Assembly (NCBI RefSeq): GCF_003336205.1
Contig: NZ_QPIE01000007.1
Location: 124,001-188,000, forward strand
DNA: 64,000 bases
Origin: Chryseobacterium lacus
Lineage (GTDB): Bacteria > Bacteroidota > Bacteroidia > Flavobacteriales > Weeksellaceae
Direction: 5' to 3'
Of this stretch, positions 8,525 through 18,153 are shown in pieces. The notes below the pieces were generated by a model. That model searched no databases. It saw only the letters and a list, made by a program, of their open reading frames with translations, and was not told where the DNA came from. The position numbers and the translations under genes were made by a program. Position 1 is the first letter of the stretch; each line of letters opens with the position of its first letter.

Positions 8525-9949
8525 TTATTCCCACTTTTCAATTTTAAGAGTTGGTTCTTTGCCAATATACTTCCGAGTGTATTTATTAATAAAATTTCTA
8601 ACAGTTTCAATATATGGCTCTGTAGTTATTATTGAGTCATGAATGGTAAAAAGAGGGATTTGCGGATAGGTTTTATTAATTTTCTTGCAAATCACCCTTA
8701 GCATCAAATCAGATTCAATTTTTTGTAATAACAAAGGAAATCTATTATGTTTTCCTTTCCCAGTTTTTGTCAGCTTAAACATTTCATATACTGTAGGAAA
8801 TGCATCTGCAAAAATTCTGATTGTAGGGTTGAAGCCAATGTGCTCATTTGGACTGTAAATAGAGGAAAAAGTAATGTCCTTGGCTCTTTTTCTCAGCTCT
8901 TGGGCTGGTAGTAAAGGATCTAAACTTCCATTATCCACCAGTAACTTCCCAAAATCTTCATAAAAATTACCTTCAGAAATACTTTTTAAATACATTTTAG
9001 TATCTGTCTCCAATCTTGCTTCCCTAACCATTTTTAATATCATAATAGGGATTGAAGATGCAGGTGGCACCCCATTAAACAACTTATCCATAACCTTATT
9101 AATAATAAAGTTATTTTCAAAGAAAAGAGCCCTGGTTAGAAAGGGTTGAGAATTAACCACGTCTATTGAAAACAGGCTTTCCCCTTTGTAAGTGACATGC
9201 TTTCTTAATTCAGATTTTAACCTTGTCAAGGGTGTGTGAAGCCTTCCTCCACTGGTATCAACTCCAAAAGCAAAACTTTTGTGGTGTAGTTCCAGAATTG
9301 GATGCAACCTACAGTTTAACCTTTCATGAGCATAGCAGTTTCCTTCCTCACTTTCTTTCCTAGCCATTTCACTTAAATCCCTGATAGCCCCTTCCACATC
9401 AATAGTCAAATCATCAAAATTCCTCTTTAGAAATGAAAGCTCCTCTGTCCGAGGCATATCTACCTTCTTCCTTACTCCTGTAATACTTTTCAGTAGCGTC
9501 GGTTTTGTAATTTCCACTGCTTTTAGTGGACTCAGGTATTCTTGTGTGAACTTTACACCCTTGGATTTAAAACCAGGGATATACTGCGCACTTTCTTCCA
9601 AAATTCCTTGAGAAATTAGATAGTCCAAGCACTTTCTGTATTTATAAATTGTCTTTTGTAAGACTTTACGGTTAATAGACGTATAACCGTTGCTGTCTAG
9701 AAATTTTAAATTTTTAGAAGGGATTGATGATATTAAACTCAAAATATAATTTAATTCATCTTTGTGCACAGGAAAATCTGGCGCATTTTCTGCCAAAATT
9801 TCATCAATGTCTACCTTTTCGGGTACGTACAAAAACATAGAACTTCTACTCTCACAGCGACTTATACCATTCAACCTTGCATCTAGGTTGGCGCTGTTAT
9901 ATCCGTGGTGGTTTTCAGATGCATTTCCACCATTAGTGATTGTATCCAT
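8525..9949 (-). CDS. Compact family-A-like nucleic acid polymerase (divergent, no exonuclease domain)
   Basis: 474 residues, not recognised as a named family, but the C-terminal half follows the Pol I/T7 RNA polymerase core in order. GGRLHTP (234-240) matches the Pol I GRLSS region; motif A is SIDVVNSQPFL with Asp263; motif B is RKRAKDITFSSIY with Arg353, Lys357, Phe361 and Tyr365 at Pol I spacing. Then follow a FPTVYEMF segment (384-391), LLQKIESDL with Gln409 (Pol I Gln849 position), and motif C TIHDS with His437-Asp438. Residues about 85-140 resemble a winged helix; no 3'-5' exonuclease motifs are seen. It is much shorter than Pol I. Divergent from the ATPase/DUF3871 pair, it may be the element's replicative or primer-making enzyme (inference). 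Confidence 0.65.
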   Translation of the reverse strand: MDTITNGGNASENHHGYNSANLDARLNGISRCESRSSMFLYVPEKVDIDEILAENAPDFPVHKDELNYILSLISSIPSKNLKFLDSNGYTSINRKVLQKTIYKYRKCLDYLISQGILEESAQYIPGFKSKGVKFTQEYLSPLKAVEITKPTLLKSITGVRKKVDMPRTEELSFLKRNFDDLTIDVEGAIRDLSEMARKESEEGNCYAHERLNCRLHPILELHHKSFAFGVDTSGGRLHTPLTRLKSELRKHVTYKGESLFSIDVVNSQPFLTRALFFENNFIINKVMDKLFNGVPPASSIPIMILKMVREARLETDTKMYLKSISEGNFYEDFGKLLVDNGSLDPLLPAQELRKRAKDITFSSIYSPNEHIGFNPTIRIFADAFPTVYEMFKLTKTGKGKHNRFPLLLQKIESDLMLRVICKKINKTYPQIPLFTIHDSIITTEPYIETVRNFINKYTRKYIGKEPTLKIEKWE

Positions 9950-9951
9950 TA

Positions 9952-9965
9952 CACTCCGAGGAGTG
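9952..9965. promoter_or_regulatory. Dyad (6-2-6) just upstream of the polymerase-like gene
   Basis: CACTCC-GA-GGAGTG lies 2 bases upstream of the ATG at 9949 (minus strand). The two-base centre is too tight for a stable hairpin, so a protein-binding operator in the divergent 9950-10071 region is more likely. No known operator was matched. Confidence 0.35.
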
Positions 9966-10071
9966 CTTTTATCCTCTGGAATCTTCCAGTAGGTGCCTTT
10001 TCAAAGTCAAGTGGATGTTACGAATCCTACAACATTTATACCAATAACATTATTACCAAAAACTTAAAATT

Positions 10072-11043
10072 ATGAATTTAAGACAATCAGAAAGAAAACA
10101 GGCCAAGATAAAAATGGCCTTACAGGGAAGTGCTGGATCAGGGAAGACTTATTCTTCTCTCTTACTGGCCAAGGGCCTTACAGGTGACTTCTCTAAAGTT
10201 GCTGTGATAGACACAGAGAATGGCAGTGCTGATCTTTATGCACACTTAGGAGGATATGGAGTGATTACTCTTACACCTCCATTTACACCTCAGAAATATG
10301 TGGAAGCCATTACGCTTTGTGAGAAAGCAGGGATTGAGGTAATTATTATGGACAGTATTTCCCACTGTTGGGATTACCTTCTGGACTATCATAGTTCACT
10401 GGCAGGGAATTCTTTTACAAACTGGGCTAAAATCAAGCCTCTAGAGAAGATATTTCTGGAGAAGATTCTACATTCACCCTGTCACATTATTGCTACCATG
10501 AGAACCAAACAGGACTATGTTCTGAACCAGAAGGATGGTAAAATGGTGCCTGAGAAAGTAGGTCTTAAGTCTGTGCAGAGAGATGGACTGGACTATGAAT
10601 TTACCTTAGTATTTGATGTGGATATTAAGCATTTTGCAGTCTCTTCAAAGGACAGAACTGGCCTATTTATGGGACAACCTGAATTTATTATCTCTGAAGA
10701 GACTGGAAAGATGATATTAGATTGGTGTAAGTCTGGATCTCACAGCCCTCTTCATGAGGTAAAAGGAGGAAATAAGTCTCTACCTGCAGTACAGCCTGAA
10801 GAGGCATTTGAATTCTCTCTTCAGGAGGATAAAAGATCTGTACTGTCTGAGAATGCAAGTGAAAAGGAAGTCTATGAGGCTATTCAGTGCTGTAATACAG
10901 TTCCTGAACTGGTAGCTCTGTACAAGCAGTTCCCAAGGTATCAGCAGACTTTAAGAGTGGATTTTGATGCCAAGAAATCATTAATAAAACATTTATCTAA
11001 CCCTGATAATTTTAGTAACAATGGAAAATCCAGAATACAATAG
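10072..11043 (+). CDS. RecA-fold AAA-family ATPase (phage/mobile-element type)
   Basis: 323 residues. Walker A GSAGSGKT (19-26) close to the N-terminus after the short MNLRQSERKQAKIKMALQ lead; a DTENGSADL segment follows; Walker B is VIIMDSIS; then a TMRTKQDY segment. This is the AAA_24/Sak4-like layout found in phages and integrative elements, where such proteins assist replication or single-strand annealing recombination. About 90 C-terminal residues have no recognised domain. It overlaps the next gene by 23 bp, implying coupled expression. Almost CpG-free (one CG in the gene, at 10313). Confidence 0.8.
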   Translation: MNLRQSERKQAKIKMALQGSAGSGKTYSSLLLAKGLTGDFSKVAVIDTENGSADLYAHLGGYGVITLTPPFTPQKYVEAITLCEKAGIEVIIMDSISHCWDYLLDYHSSLAGNSFTNWAKIKPLEKIFLEKILHSPCHIIATMRTKQDYVLNQKDGKMVPEKVGLKSVQRDGLDYEFTLVFDVDIKHFAVSSKDRTGLFMGQPEFIISEETGKMILDWCKSGSHSPLHEVKGGNKSLPAVQPEEAFEFSLQEDKRSVLSENASEKEVYEAIQCCNTVPELVALYKQFPRYQQTLRVDFDAKKSLIKHLSNPDNFSNNGKSRIQ

Positions 11044-12193
11044 TTATACTCCTTCAGAGAATGGACAAGCCTTATATAACCCTGGGGAATTCAAACCAAA
11101 GAGGAGCATCAGAGACTTCTTTCTTGAAGAGGATGAGGATGAAATACCAGAAGCTGAGATATTATATCCCAGTTCAATGAATCAAGATAATCAGGCTGAA
11201 TCCAATGTGGTTCAGCCTGTTTCTTTAGAAAAAAATGATGCTCCTTCCATTCTCTTTAAGAGTAAAGATGAGGTTAATCAACTGCCCTTTATTGTTGCCA
11301 ATACTTCAGAAATTTCTTTACAACATTTAAGTCAGGATTGTATCATCCCTGTGTTCAGTAAGGACAATGAGAAAACCATAGCACATCAGGAATTTATTGA
11401 GGTAATATTGGAAGCTGTAACAAAGATATTCCCTCAACATAGTATAGCAGATCCAGAAATAAGAGTATCTCATCAGATCAAAGGAAGAACTCCTACAGCT
11501 GTTCATAAAGCTGCTAAAGACCTTCTTGAAGAAGATAAAACCATCTACTATGAAAGAATGGCTTTTATGGTGAAAATCCCCTCTATTACTGAAGAGATCA
11601 ATGGCAACAAGCTTTCTTTGTGTGTAGGTGGAATTAGAAGCTACAATCAAGAAAACCTCTACTCAAAAAAGTCTTTAGAGAAATTCAAATTCTTTATTGG
11701 CTTTCAGAATTGGATTTGTATGAATATGTGTATTTCCACAGATGGATTTCTTGAAAATCTGCGTGTTTCTAATGCTAATGAATTAGGATTAAAAGCTCTA
11801 GAGGTAATGCAGAACTACAATGCAGAGCTACATCTGATGGAAATGAAGGAACTGACTCAGGATTATTTATCAGAACACCAGTTTGCACAGCTTATTGGTA
11901 AATCCAGATTGTATCAGCATTTGCCTAAATCTGAAAGGCAGAGAATCCCTGAACTTAATTTTAATGACAGCCATATTAATACAATGGCTAAGGATTATTA
12001 TGAAGATCAGAATTTCTCCAGAATGGAAGATGGAAGGATTAATTTATGGAATGTGTTCAATCTCTTTACACAAGCTAATAAGAGCAGTTATATAGACACT
12101 TTCCTGGACAGGAATCTGAATGCCTTTGACTTTTCAAAAGGTCTTCAGAAAACTCTCAATGGTGATTCTAATTATCATTGGTTTTTGAGTTAG
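11021..12193 (+). CDS. DUF3871-like mobile-element protein
   Basis: 390 residues. No enzyme motif was recognised. The general form, an acidic low-complexity N-terminus (EDEDEIPEAE) followed by a globular part with EIRVSHQIKGR, LCVGGIRSYN and FKFFIGFQNWICMNMC, fits the DUF3871/DUF932-type proteins of Bacteroidota elements that sit beside a RecA-like ATPase. It starts 23 bp before the ATPase gene ends and is followed at once by a strong terminator. A role in element DNA metabolism is inferred from position only. One CpG in the whole gene (11762). Confidence 0.6.
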   Translation: MENPEYNSYTPSENGQALYNPGEFKPKRSIRDFFLEEDEDEIPEAEILYPSSMNQDNQAESNVVQPVSLEKNDAPSILFKSKDEVNQLPFIVANTSEISLQHLSQDCIIPVFSKDNEKTIAHQEFIEVILEAVTKIFPQHSIADPEIRVSHQIKGRTPTAVHKAAKDLLEEDKTIYYERMAFMVKIPSITEEINGNKLSLCVGGIRSYNQENLYSKKSLEKFKFFIGFQNWICMNMCISTDGFLENLRVSNANELGLKALEVMQNYNAELHLMEMKELTQDYLSEHQFAQLIGKSRLYQHLPKSERQRIPELNFNDSHINTMAKDYYEDQNFSRMEDGRINLWNVFNLFTQANKSSYIDTFLDRNLNAFDFSKGLQKTLNGDSNYHWFLS

Positions 12194-12197
12194 TCAG

Positions 12198-12225
12198 ACC
12201 ACCTCACTTTTGTGGGGTGGTTTTT
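12198..12225 (+). terminator. Rho-independent terminator after the DUF3871-like gene
   Basis: ACCACCTCAC, loop TTT(T), GTGGGGTGGT with one G.T pair, then a T tract. It also overlaps the stop codon of the convergent NACHT gene and separates the two transcription units. Confidence 0.85.
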
Positions 12226-14659
12226 ATTTGTATATGTCAATATTTGAGGTAATTATTTTTGTGTCTTGGTATGATTTTCCAGTTATTACACATTGGGAAA
12301 AGTTATTTATATGATGCTTATCTAATATACTCTGAATAGTTGTACTATTATATTCTGTAAGCTGATGTAAATCTTTTTCAAGATTTTTAATAATTATACT
12401 ATCAGTGATATGATATAAATCACATAAATATTTGAAGTAATCTTTTAATTTCTTCATCTTCATAATAAGCTCTATATCAAAAATAAGATCAGAACGACTA
12501 GGTGTTTGTTCATATTTGTATTTTTCAAAAATCCTGAACTGATTATCTAATATTTTAGTAGAATTTAGTAGAGGAAGCAGATACTCCTTGCTGATTTGGG
12601 CAAAACAATTAGTAAAGATATTTTCATCAATCGATTTTTTATTGTTGGTAACGATGCTAAGGATAAATTGCTTTAATTCTTTTTCTTCTAATTCGACAAT
12701 TGCAGGGTTTATTTCTCTACTTTTTACATAAGTAAGATAATGATATATGTAGTCATTATCTCTCAGAACATCATCATATCTTACACTGCCTTTGCTATAA
12801 AATAAAAGGGAAATGAAAGTAGATCTATTATAATTGGAGGAAATAATTTTCTCCAATAAGAAATTGTAGTAGGCCTCAGTAAAGTTTAGTGATTCATAAA
12901 GTTTTTGTGAAATATAAAAATGATTACTTTGTGGGGATAATTTTTGAATTTCTTTTTGAATTTCTATTACAATTAAATTTGCAAAATGCTGCTCTTCTAA
13001 ACAGTATTCATATAAAAAAGTACAAATATGTTTTGATTGCTCTAAAGAATAAAGTTTTTGAACTAGTAATGAAATGAAGTCAGTTTTATTATCTATTTTT
13101 TTAAAGTACTCATAACCAAGTTCAAAACTTTCACCTTTTATAAGTTCCTTAGTTATATAATTAGTGTCCTGCTGATCAATAATAAATTGAACACCTAATA
13201 TTTCTTTAAACTTTCTATGTGGGAAATCATATTGATCAATATCATCAACTATTCCGATATAGCTAAAAATACCATTATTTATTATCTCATCTACAATGTT
13301 GTTCTTTTTGCCATCACGCAAGTTTTCTAAAACCTCATTATCGTCAAAAAAGTAATTAATTGCAGCCTGTTTTAATTGATCTATTGTAAAAGTATTTAAA
13401 TCTGCGTCAAAGTTTTTAAACGCGAAATATTTAATAAATGCAAGTTTCTTTTCGGTGTAGTTATTTCTTCTCCTTAAGTAAGCATTTTTTTTACCAATTG
13501 TATGATTCTTAACCTTTTCTTCATCGAGCTCAATTAAAAGCAATTCTATAAATTTATTTATTAAACTATAATAATCTGAAAGGAATTTAATCTTGGTATC
13601 TTTTGTGTTCTTTACATCATTAATATATATATAACACATAACTGTCAGAAATAAGGGAACTTTCGATAATGAAATAAGTTCCTTATCGCGAGAATTATCT
13701 ATTTCATAAATAAAAAATTCACCATCTAGTAAAGCTTTAAGTTCATTATTATTATTAAAGTATTTGGAAAAAAGTATATTAACTAATTTAAGTCTTTCAT
13801 CATCAACACCTTCCAGAGCTACTCCTGCAATATTCTCTTTGTATTTTACCATATGCTGTGTTGGTATAGGTAAATTGGACTTATAAAATTCTTTGCGCGA
13901 GGTTAACCAAACTTTTGACAAGTACATAGCATTATATATACTTGCATACTTGTCATCATACCTAAAATTTAAAGTGTTTGTTCCAGAACCAAAAATAAGT
14001 ATCAATTCCTCTCGTAGGTAATTCCTGTTTGCAACTGTGGATACCTCATCATAACCATCTAGGAAAAGGAATACATTCCTATTTCTTAAGTCACGTTCTA
14101 ATTTTTCTTCATTATTTTTGTAATATGAATTATTATTTAAAATATATTTTAAGACAGGATTCCTCGTTGAATTATCAATGATTTTTAGTGGAACATAGAT
14201 AGGTATAACTTTTTTAAGTTCTTTTGCTTCGTAGTTAAGTATTTTATATTTTTTATTAATAATTTTTAAAATAATATTTCTGGTAAAAGTAGTTTTACCA
14301 ATACCTGCATTACCAAGAATTAAAACAAAAGGTTTTATTTCATATTCTTGATATACAATTCGTCTTTCCTCAACTTTTAAGGATTCTATATCAATTTTAT
14401 TATCGAGAACTTCCACATAATTCCCCTCAATATCCAGTTCAAAATCATGTAAAACGAAAGGCATTTTAGATAATTCAGCATAAAGATTTTTGAAATAATT
14501 TTTCTTAGTACTTACTTTATCTATATACTTTTCTAAGATCCCATATTTATCAATATAAGGTTTGAGATTTGCAGAAATAACATTCCTAAAGATTAAGACC
14601 AACAAGCTAACTATAGCCAATAAATAAAAAGGAGTGCCACTAGGTAAAATTTCAGCCAT
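12224..14659 (-). CDS. Membrane-anchored NACHT-type STAND NTPase, putative defence protein
   Basis: 811 residues. One hydrophobic segment near the N-terminus (about 10-27), then a NACHT core: Walker A GNAGIGKTTF (116-125), extended Walker B VFLFLDGYDEV (196-206) with the small residue and DE pair typical of NACHT, and sensor VWLTSRKEF (250-258). A winged-helix-like FPHRKFKEILG motif follows; the remaining roughly 300 residues are helical, Asn/Lys/Ile rich, with no catalytic effector motif seen. NACHT proteins of bacteria act as phage sensors. It is the last gene of the leftward restriction operon (78 bp after hsdR). It is visibly more AT-rich than hsdR and contains about 30 CpGs by rough count, unlike its neighbours, suggesting separate acquisition. 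Confidence 0.78.
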   Translation of the reverse strand: MAEILPSGTPFYLLAIVSLLVLIFRNVISANLKPYIDKYGILEKYIDKVSTKKNYFKNLYAELSKMPFVLHDFELDIEGNYVEVLDNKIDIESLKVEERRIVYQEYEIKPFVLILGNAGIGKTTFTRNIILKIINKKYKILNYEAKELKKVIPIYVPLKIIDNSTRNPVLKYILNNNSYYKNNEEKLERDLRNRNVFLFLDGYDEVSTVANRNYLREELILIFGSGTNTLNFRYDDKYASIYNAMYLSKVWLTSRKEFYKSNLPIPTQHMVKYKENIAGVALEGVDDERLKLVNILFSKYFNNNNELKALLDGEFFIYEIDNSRDKELISLSKVPLFLTVMCYIYINDVKNTKDTKIKFLSDYYSLINKFIELLLIELDEEKVKNHTIGKKNAYLRRRNNYTEKKLAFIKYFAFKNFDADLNTFTIDQLKQAAINYFFDDNEVLENLRDGKKNNIVDEIINNGIFSYIGIVDDIDQYDFPHRKFKEILGVQFIIDQQDTNYITKELIKGESFELGYEYFKKIDNKTDFISLLVQKLYSLEQSKHICTFLYEYCLEEQHFANLIVIEIQKEIQKLSPQSNHFYISQKLYESLNFTEAYYNFLLEKIISSNYNRSTFISLLFYSKGSVRYDDVLRDNDYIYHYLTYVKSREINPAIVELEEKELKQFILSIVTNNKKSIDENIFTNCFAQISKEYLLPLLNSTKILDNQFRIFEKYKYEQTPSRSDLIFDIELIMKMKKLKDYFKYLCDLYHITDSIIIKNLEKDLHQLTEYNSTTIQSILDKHHINNFSQCVITGKSYQDTKIITSNIDIYK

Positions 14660-14737
14660 TATATTCTAATATGAGTCAATTATTTAATCTACTTTAATAT
14701 TCTAAGTGTTTTCTATCCACCTTTTTCTAATAAACTA

Positions 14738-17617
14738 TTACCCCCTAAACCCACTCACAAAAGTATCTACATAGCTTGCTATCTTATGCATGATTCTTTC
14801 ACTGCGGGGTTTTCTTTCCAGCAGGGTGGGTTTAGCTCCTACTATAAGACCTAAGAGTTCATCTCTTAAAGGCTTTTTCTCTGCAAAAAGATAATTCTCT
14901 ATTACTACCTCTGTTTTTTCATGGGATAGACTTTCTGTGGTAATGATCTTATTGAAAGCTGCTTTCTGTTCTACATCCCAGTACTTTTCAAACTCCTCTG
15001 TTACATCATCTTCCTCACCAAGTCTTGGCAGGTTCTCATTGATGAACTTTTCAATAAGCTCTCTCTTGCTTCTCAGGTTAACTTCAGATCCCAGGAGGGC
15101 TAAGATCTGTTTTTTAGTTTCCTCTTGCTTACTGGCTTTCTGGCCTTTCAGTTTTATCACTAGCTGCAAGATGTAAGTTACATTGATTTCATCTCTGTGG
15201 ATGAGGTCCAGTTCAAAGTCTATATCCTCCAAAATGGAGACCTTCTCCTTTACCTGAGTGGTTTTATCATACAGGTCAAGGTATTTACTCTTGTAGTCCT
15301 CAAATTCCTGCTCATACATCTTCAGATCTTTCCATTCAAAATCTGAGAAGGTGATAAGTACATTCCGAGTCCTCATCAATTCCCTGAAGGCCTGTACAAA
15401 CTTAAGTTCATCCTCCTCACTTTCCAGATCATTCACTGAATCTATAGTTGGAACTATCTTAAGCAGATCTTCAAATTGTTGGTTGAATTTTGCCACATAG
15501 TCCTCATATGGCTTTACAATGATCTCTTCAATAGCTTCTTTGTTGCTGAAGAGGGTTATAGCTTCATCAGTAGCTGCTTTTAGGTTTCTGAAAACTACAA
15601 TATTCCCCTGGGACTTCTTATCATTAAGTATTCTGTTAGTCCTGGAGAAAGCTTGAATTAAACCATGATGCTTGAGATTTTTATCTACATAGAGAGTATT
15701 CACCTTCTTGGCATCAAAACCGGTAAGGAACATATTAACTACCAGTAGAATGTCAATCCTGTTATCAGGATTCTCCGGGTCTTTTTCTCTGTCCTTTAAC
15801 TTCTTGGAAAGGTCATTATAATACAGGTAGAATTTCTCACTGTCCTTGGTGGTAAAGTCTGTATTGAAGGTTTTGTTATAATCCTGGATGTAAGATTCCA
15901 GTTTATCCCTGCTGTGGGTATCAACAGCATAGGCTGTCTGTCCTTCAGCAACTACAGGTACCTCATCATTCTCCAAAAGACCATTAGCTTCTGCATCATC
16001 TTCATTGACACCATAGGAGAATATAGTAGCTATGTTCAGGTTGTGCTCACCCTGTTCTTTTTTTCTCTTCAGGATATCATAATACTTGATCAGTGACTTA
16101 ACACTGCTCACACAGAACATGGCTGAAAAATCTTTGTTGTGTGTTTTCCTGTTATGGTTCTGAATGATATAATCTGAGATCTTCTCCAATCTCATGGAAG
16201 AGTCCATGATTTCCTGAACATCAATATTCTCCACCTCAATATCCACTTCAGTCCTGGATTCTTCTTTTTCTCTGTACCTGCCAATGTATTCTACAGCAAA
16301 CTTCAGTACATTTTCATCCCTGATGGCATCTGTAATTACATACTTATGCAGACAGTCACCAAAGAGCTCCTTTGTAGTTCTTTTGCCTAGAGCATTTTTT
16401 ACAGCATTATCTTTGAAAATAGGAGTTCCTGTAAAGCCAAAAAGCTGGATATTATTGAAGAACTTTTTTATCCTGCCATGGGTTTCTCCAAACTGGGATC
16501 TGTGGCATTCATCAAAGATGAAGACCATTTTTTCATCCTTCAGCTTTTCCATTTTGTCTGAATAATGCTTCTTGGAGATGGCTGTATTCAGTTTCTGAAT
16601 GGTAGTTACTATCAGCTTAGTATCATCTTCAAACTGTTTAACCAGGGCTCGGGTGTTATCTGTACCATCAATACTTCCTTTGCTGAAGGAATTAAATTCT
16701 TTCGTAGTCTGATAATCCAGATCCTTCCTGTCAACAACAAAGACCACCTTCTTTATCTCTGGAATCTTGGTAAGGATCTGACTTGCTTTAAAGGAGGTTA
16801 GGGTCTTTCCTGAACCAGTGGTGTACCATACATAACCATTCTTATTGGTTTCTTTTACCAACTGAACCAATGCTTCTACTGCATAAAATTGGTAAGGTCT
16901 TAAAACCATAAGCACTTTATGGGTTTCATTCAATACAATGTACTTGCAAATAAGCTTGCTAAGGTTGCAGGGTTCCAGAAACTCTTCAGAAAAACCATTA
17001 AGAATATTGGTTATCCTTTTATTCTCCTTATCAGTCCAGTAGAAGGTTTGGTTGAAACTCTGTTTCCTGTTATTTGCGTAGTATTTGGTATTAACTCCAT
17101 TGCTGATTACAAATACCTGCACATACTGAAATAAAGCTGAATTTGAGGCATAGGAATGCCTGTGATACCTATTTATTTGGTTGAAAGCCTCTTTCAGCTC
17201 TAAGCCTCTTCTCTTTAATTCTATCTGGCAGAGTGGAAGACCATTAATGAGTATGGTGACATCATACCTGGTCTTGTAGGTTCCTTCAATGGTAATCTGA
17301 TTAGTGACTTGGAACTGATTTTGGCACCAGGATTCTGTATCCAAAAATTCAAAGTAGAGATTCTCACCATTATCACGAATGATGTGTTGCTTCTCCCTGA
17401 GAGTTTTAGCTTTCTCAAAGACAGAACCTTTGTTCAGGATATTAAGTACTTTATCAAACTCATGGGGGGTGAATTCAATTTTATTGTGCTTTTCCAGTTG
17501 GATTTTTAAATTGGCAAGAAGGTCCTTTTCATCTCTAATAGTTACAGGCTTATAACCCAGCTTCTGTAACCGTGCGATAACCTGTTCTTCAAGGACTTGT
17601 TCTGATTGTTTGGACAT
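14738..17617 (-). CDS. hsdR: Type I restriction enzyme, R (endonuclease/translocase) subunit
   Basis: 959 residues, usual length. The N-terminal PD-(D/E)xK nuclease is visible as RYDV (Asp119) and QIELKRR (Glu133, Lys135). The SF2 motor has Walker A TTGSGKT (266-272), DECHRS box (369-374), GFTGTP (motif III) and QAFSRTNR (motif VI); the helical C-terminus binds the methylase. It cleaves unmodified DNA at a distance from the site after ATP-driven translocation, together with HsdM and HsdS. Here hsdR is separated from hsdS by two accessory genes. CpG is rare. Confidence 0.95.
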   Translation of the reverse strand: MSKQSEQVLEEQVIARLQKLGYKPVTIRDEKDLLANLKIQLEKHNKIEFTPHEFDKVLNILNKGSVFEKAKTLREKQHIIRDNGENLYFEFLDTESWCQNQFQVTNQITIEGTYKTRYDVTILINGLPLCQIELKRRGLELKEAFNQINRYHRHSYASNSALFQYVQVFVISNGVNTKYYANNRKQSFNQTFYWTDKENKRITNILNGFSEEFLEPCNLSKLICKYIVLNETHKVLMVLRPYQFYAVEALVQLVKETNKNGYVWYTTGSGKTLTSFKASQILTKIPEIKKVVFVVDRKDLDYQTTKEFNSFSKGSIDGTDNTRALVKQFEDDTKLIVTTIQKLNTAISKKHYSDKMEKLKDEKMVFIFDECHRSQFGETHGRIKKFFNNIQLFGFTGTPIFKDNAVKNALGKRTTKELFGDCLHKYVITDAIRDENVLKFAVEYIGRYREKEESRTEVDIEVENIDVQEIMDSSMRLEKISDYIIQNHNRKTHNKDFSAMFCVSSVKSLIKYYDILKRKKEQGEHNLNIATIFSYGVNEDDAEANGLLENDEVPVVAEGQTAYAVDTHSRDKLESYIQDYNKTFNTDFTTKDSEKFYLYYNDLSKKLKDREKDPENPDNRIDILLVVNMFLTGFDAKKVNTLYVDKNLKHHGLIQAFSRTNRILNDKKSQGNIVVFRNLKAATDEAITLFSNKEAIEEIIVKPYEDYVAKFNQQFEDLLKIVPTIDSVNDLESEEDELKFVQAFRELMRTRNVLITFSDFEWKDLKMYEQEFEDYKSKYLDLYDKTTQVKEKVSILEDIDFELDLIHRDEINVTYILQLVIKLKGQKASKQEETKKQILALLGSEVNLRSKRELIEKFINENLPRLGEEDDVTEEFEKYWDVEQKAAFNKIITTESLSHEKTEVVIENYLFAEKKPLRDELLGLIVGAKPTLLERKPRSERIMHKIASYVDTFVSGFRG

Positions 17618-17619
17618 AC

Positions 17620-18135
17620 TTAAAAATAACCAAATTGAGTTTCGTAATCTTTATTTTCCACAATAAACAGATGCCAGGAAGCTAAATCGTTACCAAATCT
17701 ATTTCTACTCTTTGTTGTGGTAAACTCAAATGTGGTAGTAGCTCCCGCATAAATTTTTATCAGATTTCCATTTTCAACTTTTGTATTTATTGGAGATGGT
17801 GCAAATCGCTTTACAGCTTCCAAATATTCAGTAGCCTTCTGGCTTTTCCCTATTTGAATATCAATTCTATTCTCCCCATAAACTGGGTAGTAGAAAGTGA
17901 GAAAACTTTCTGCATAATCAAAATCTCCACCTGTGCCATATACAAATTGTGCCTTTCCCAATTTTCCTTCCTCTGGAGATTCACCAGTTTTATAATGCCA
18001 ACCTTTCTTAGTTAAAAAAGATTCTACCTGATCCAAATCCATTTTTCTTAAAGCTATTAACTCATTTAGAGATAGGTTTTGGGCTGATAATCCAATGCAC
18101 ACAAATAATAAAGCAAATAATAAGATTTTTTTCAT
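17620..18135 (-). CDS. Secreted hypothetical protein inside the restriction operon
   Basis: 171 residues, family not recognised. It starts MKKILLFALLFVCIGLSAQ, a Sec signal peptide with likely cleavage after SAQ, so the product would be periplasmic or exported. The mature part has LNELIALRKMDLDQVESFL, a pattern also seen in other small flavobacterial secreted proteins, then a beta-rich body. The gene is tightly packed: 18 bp after the DUF4268 gene and 2 bp before hsdR. An exported protein in a restriction operon is unexpected, and no role can be deduced. Confidence 0.75.
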   Translation of the reverse strand: MKKILLFALLFVCIGLSAQNLSLNELIALRKMDLDQVESFLTKKGWHYKTGESPEEGKLGKAQFVYGTGGDFDYAESFLTFYYPVYGENRIDIQIGKSQKATEYLEAVKRFAPSPINTKVENGNLIKIYAGATTTFEFTTTKSRNRFGNDLASWHLFIVENKDYETQFGYF

Positions 18136-18153
18136 GATGTGAATATTAAATTG

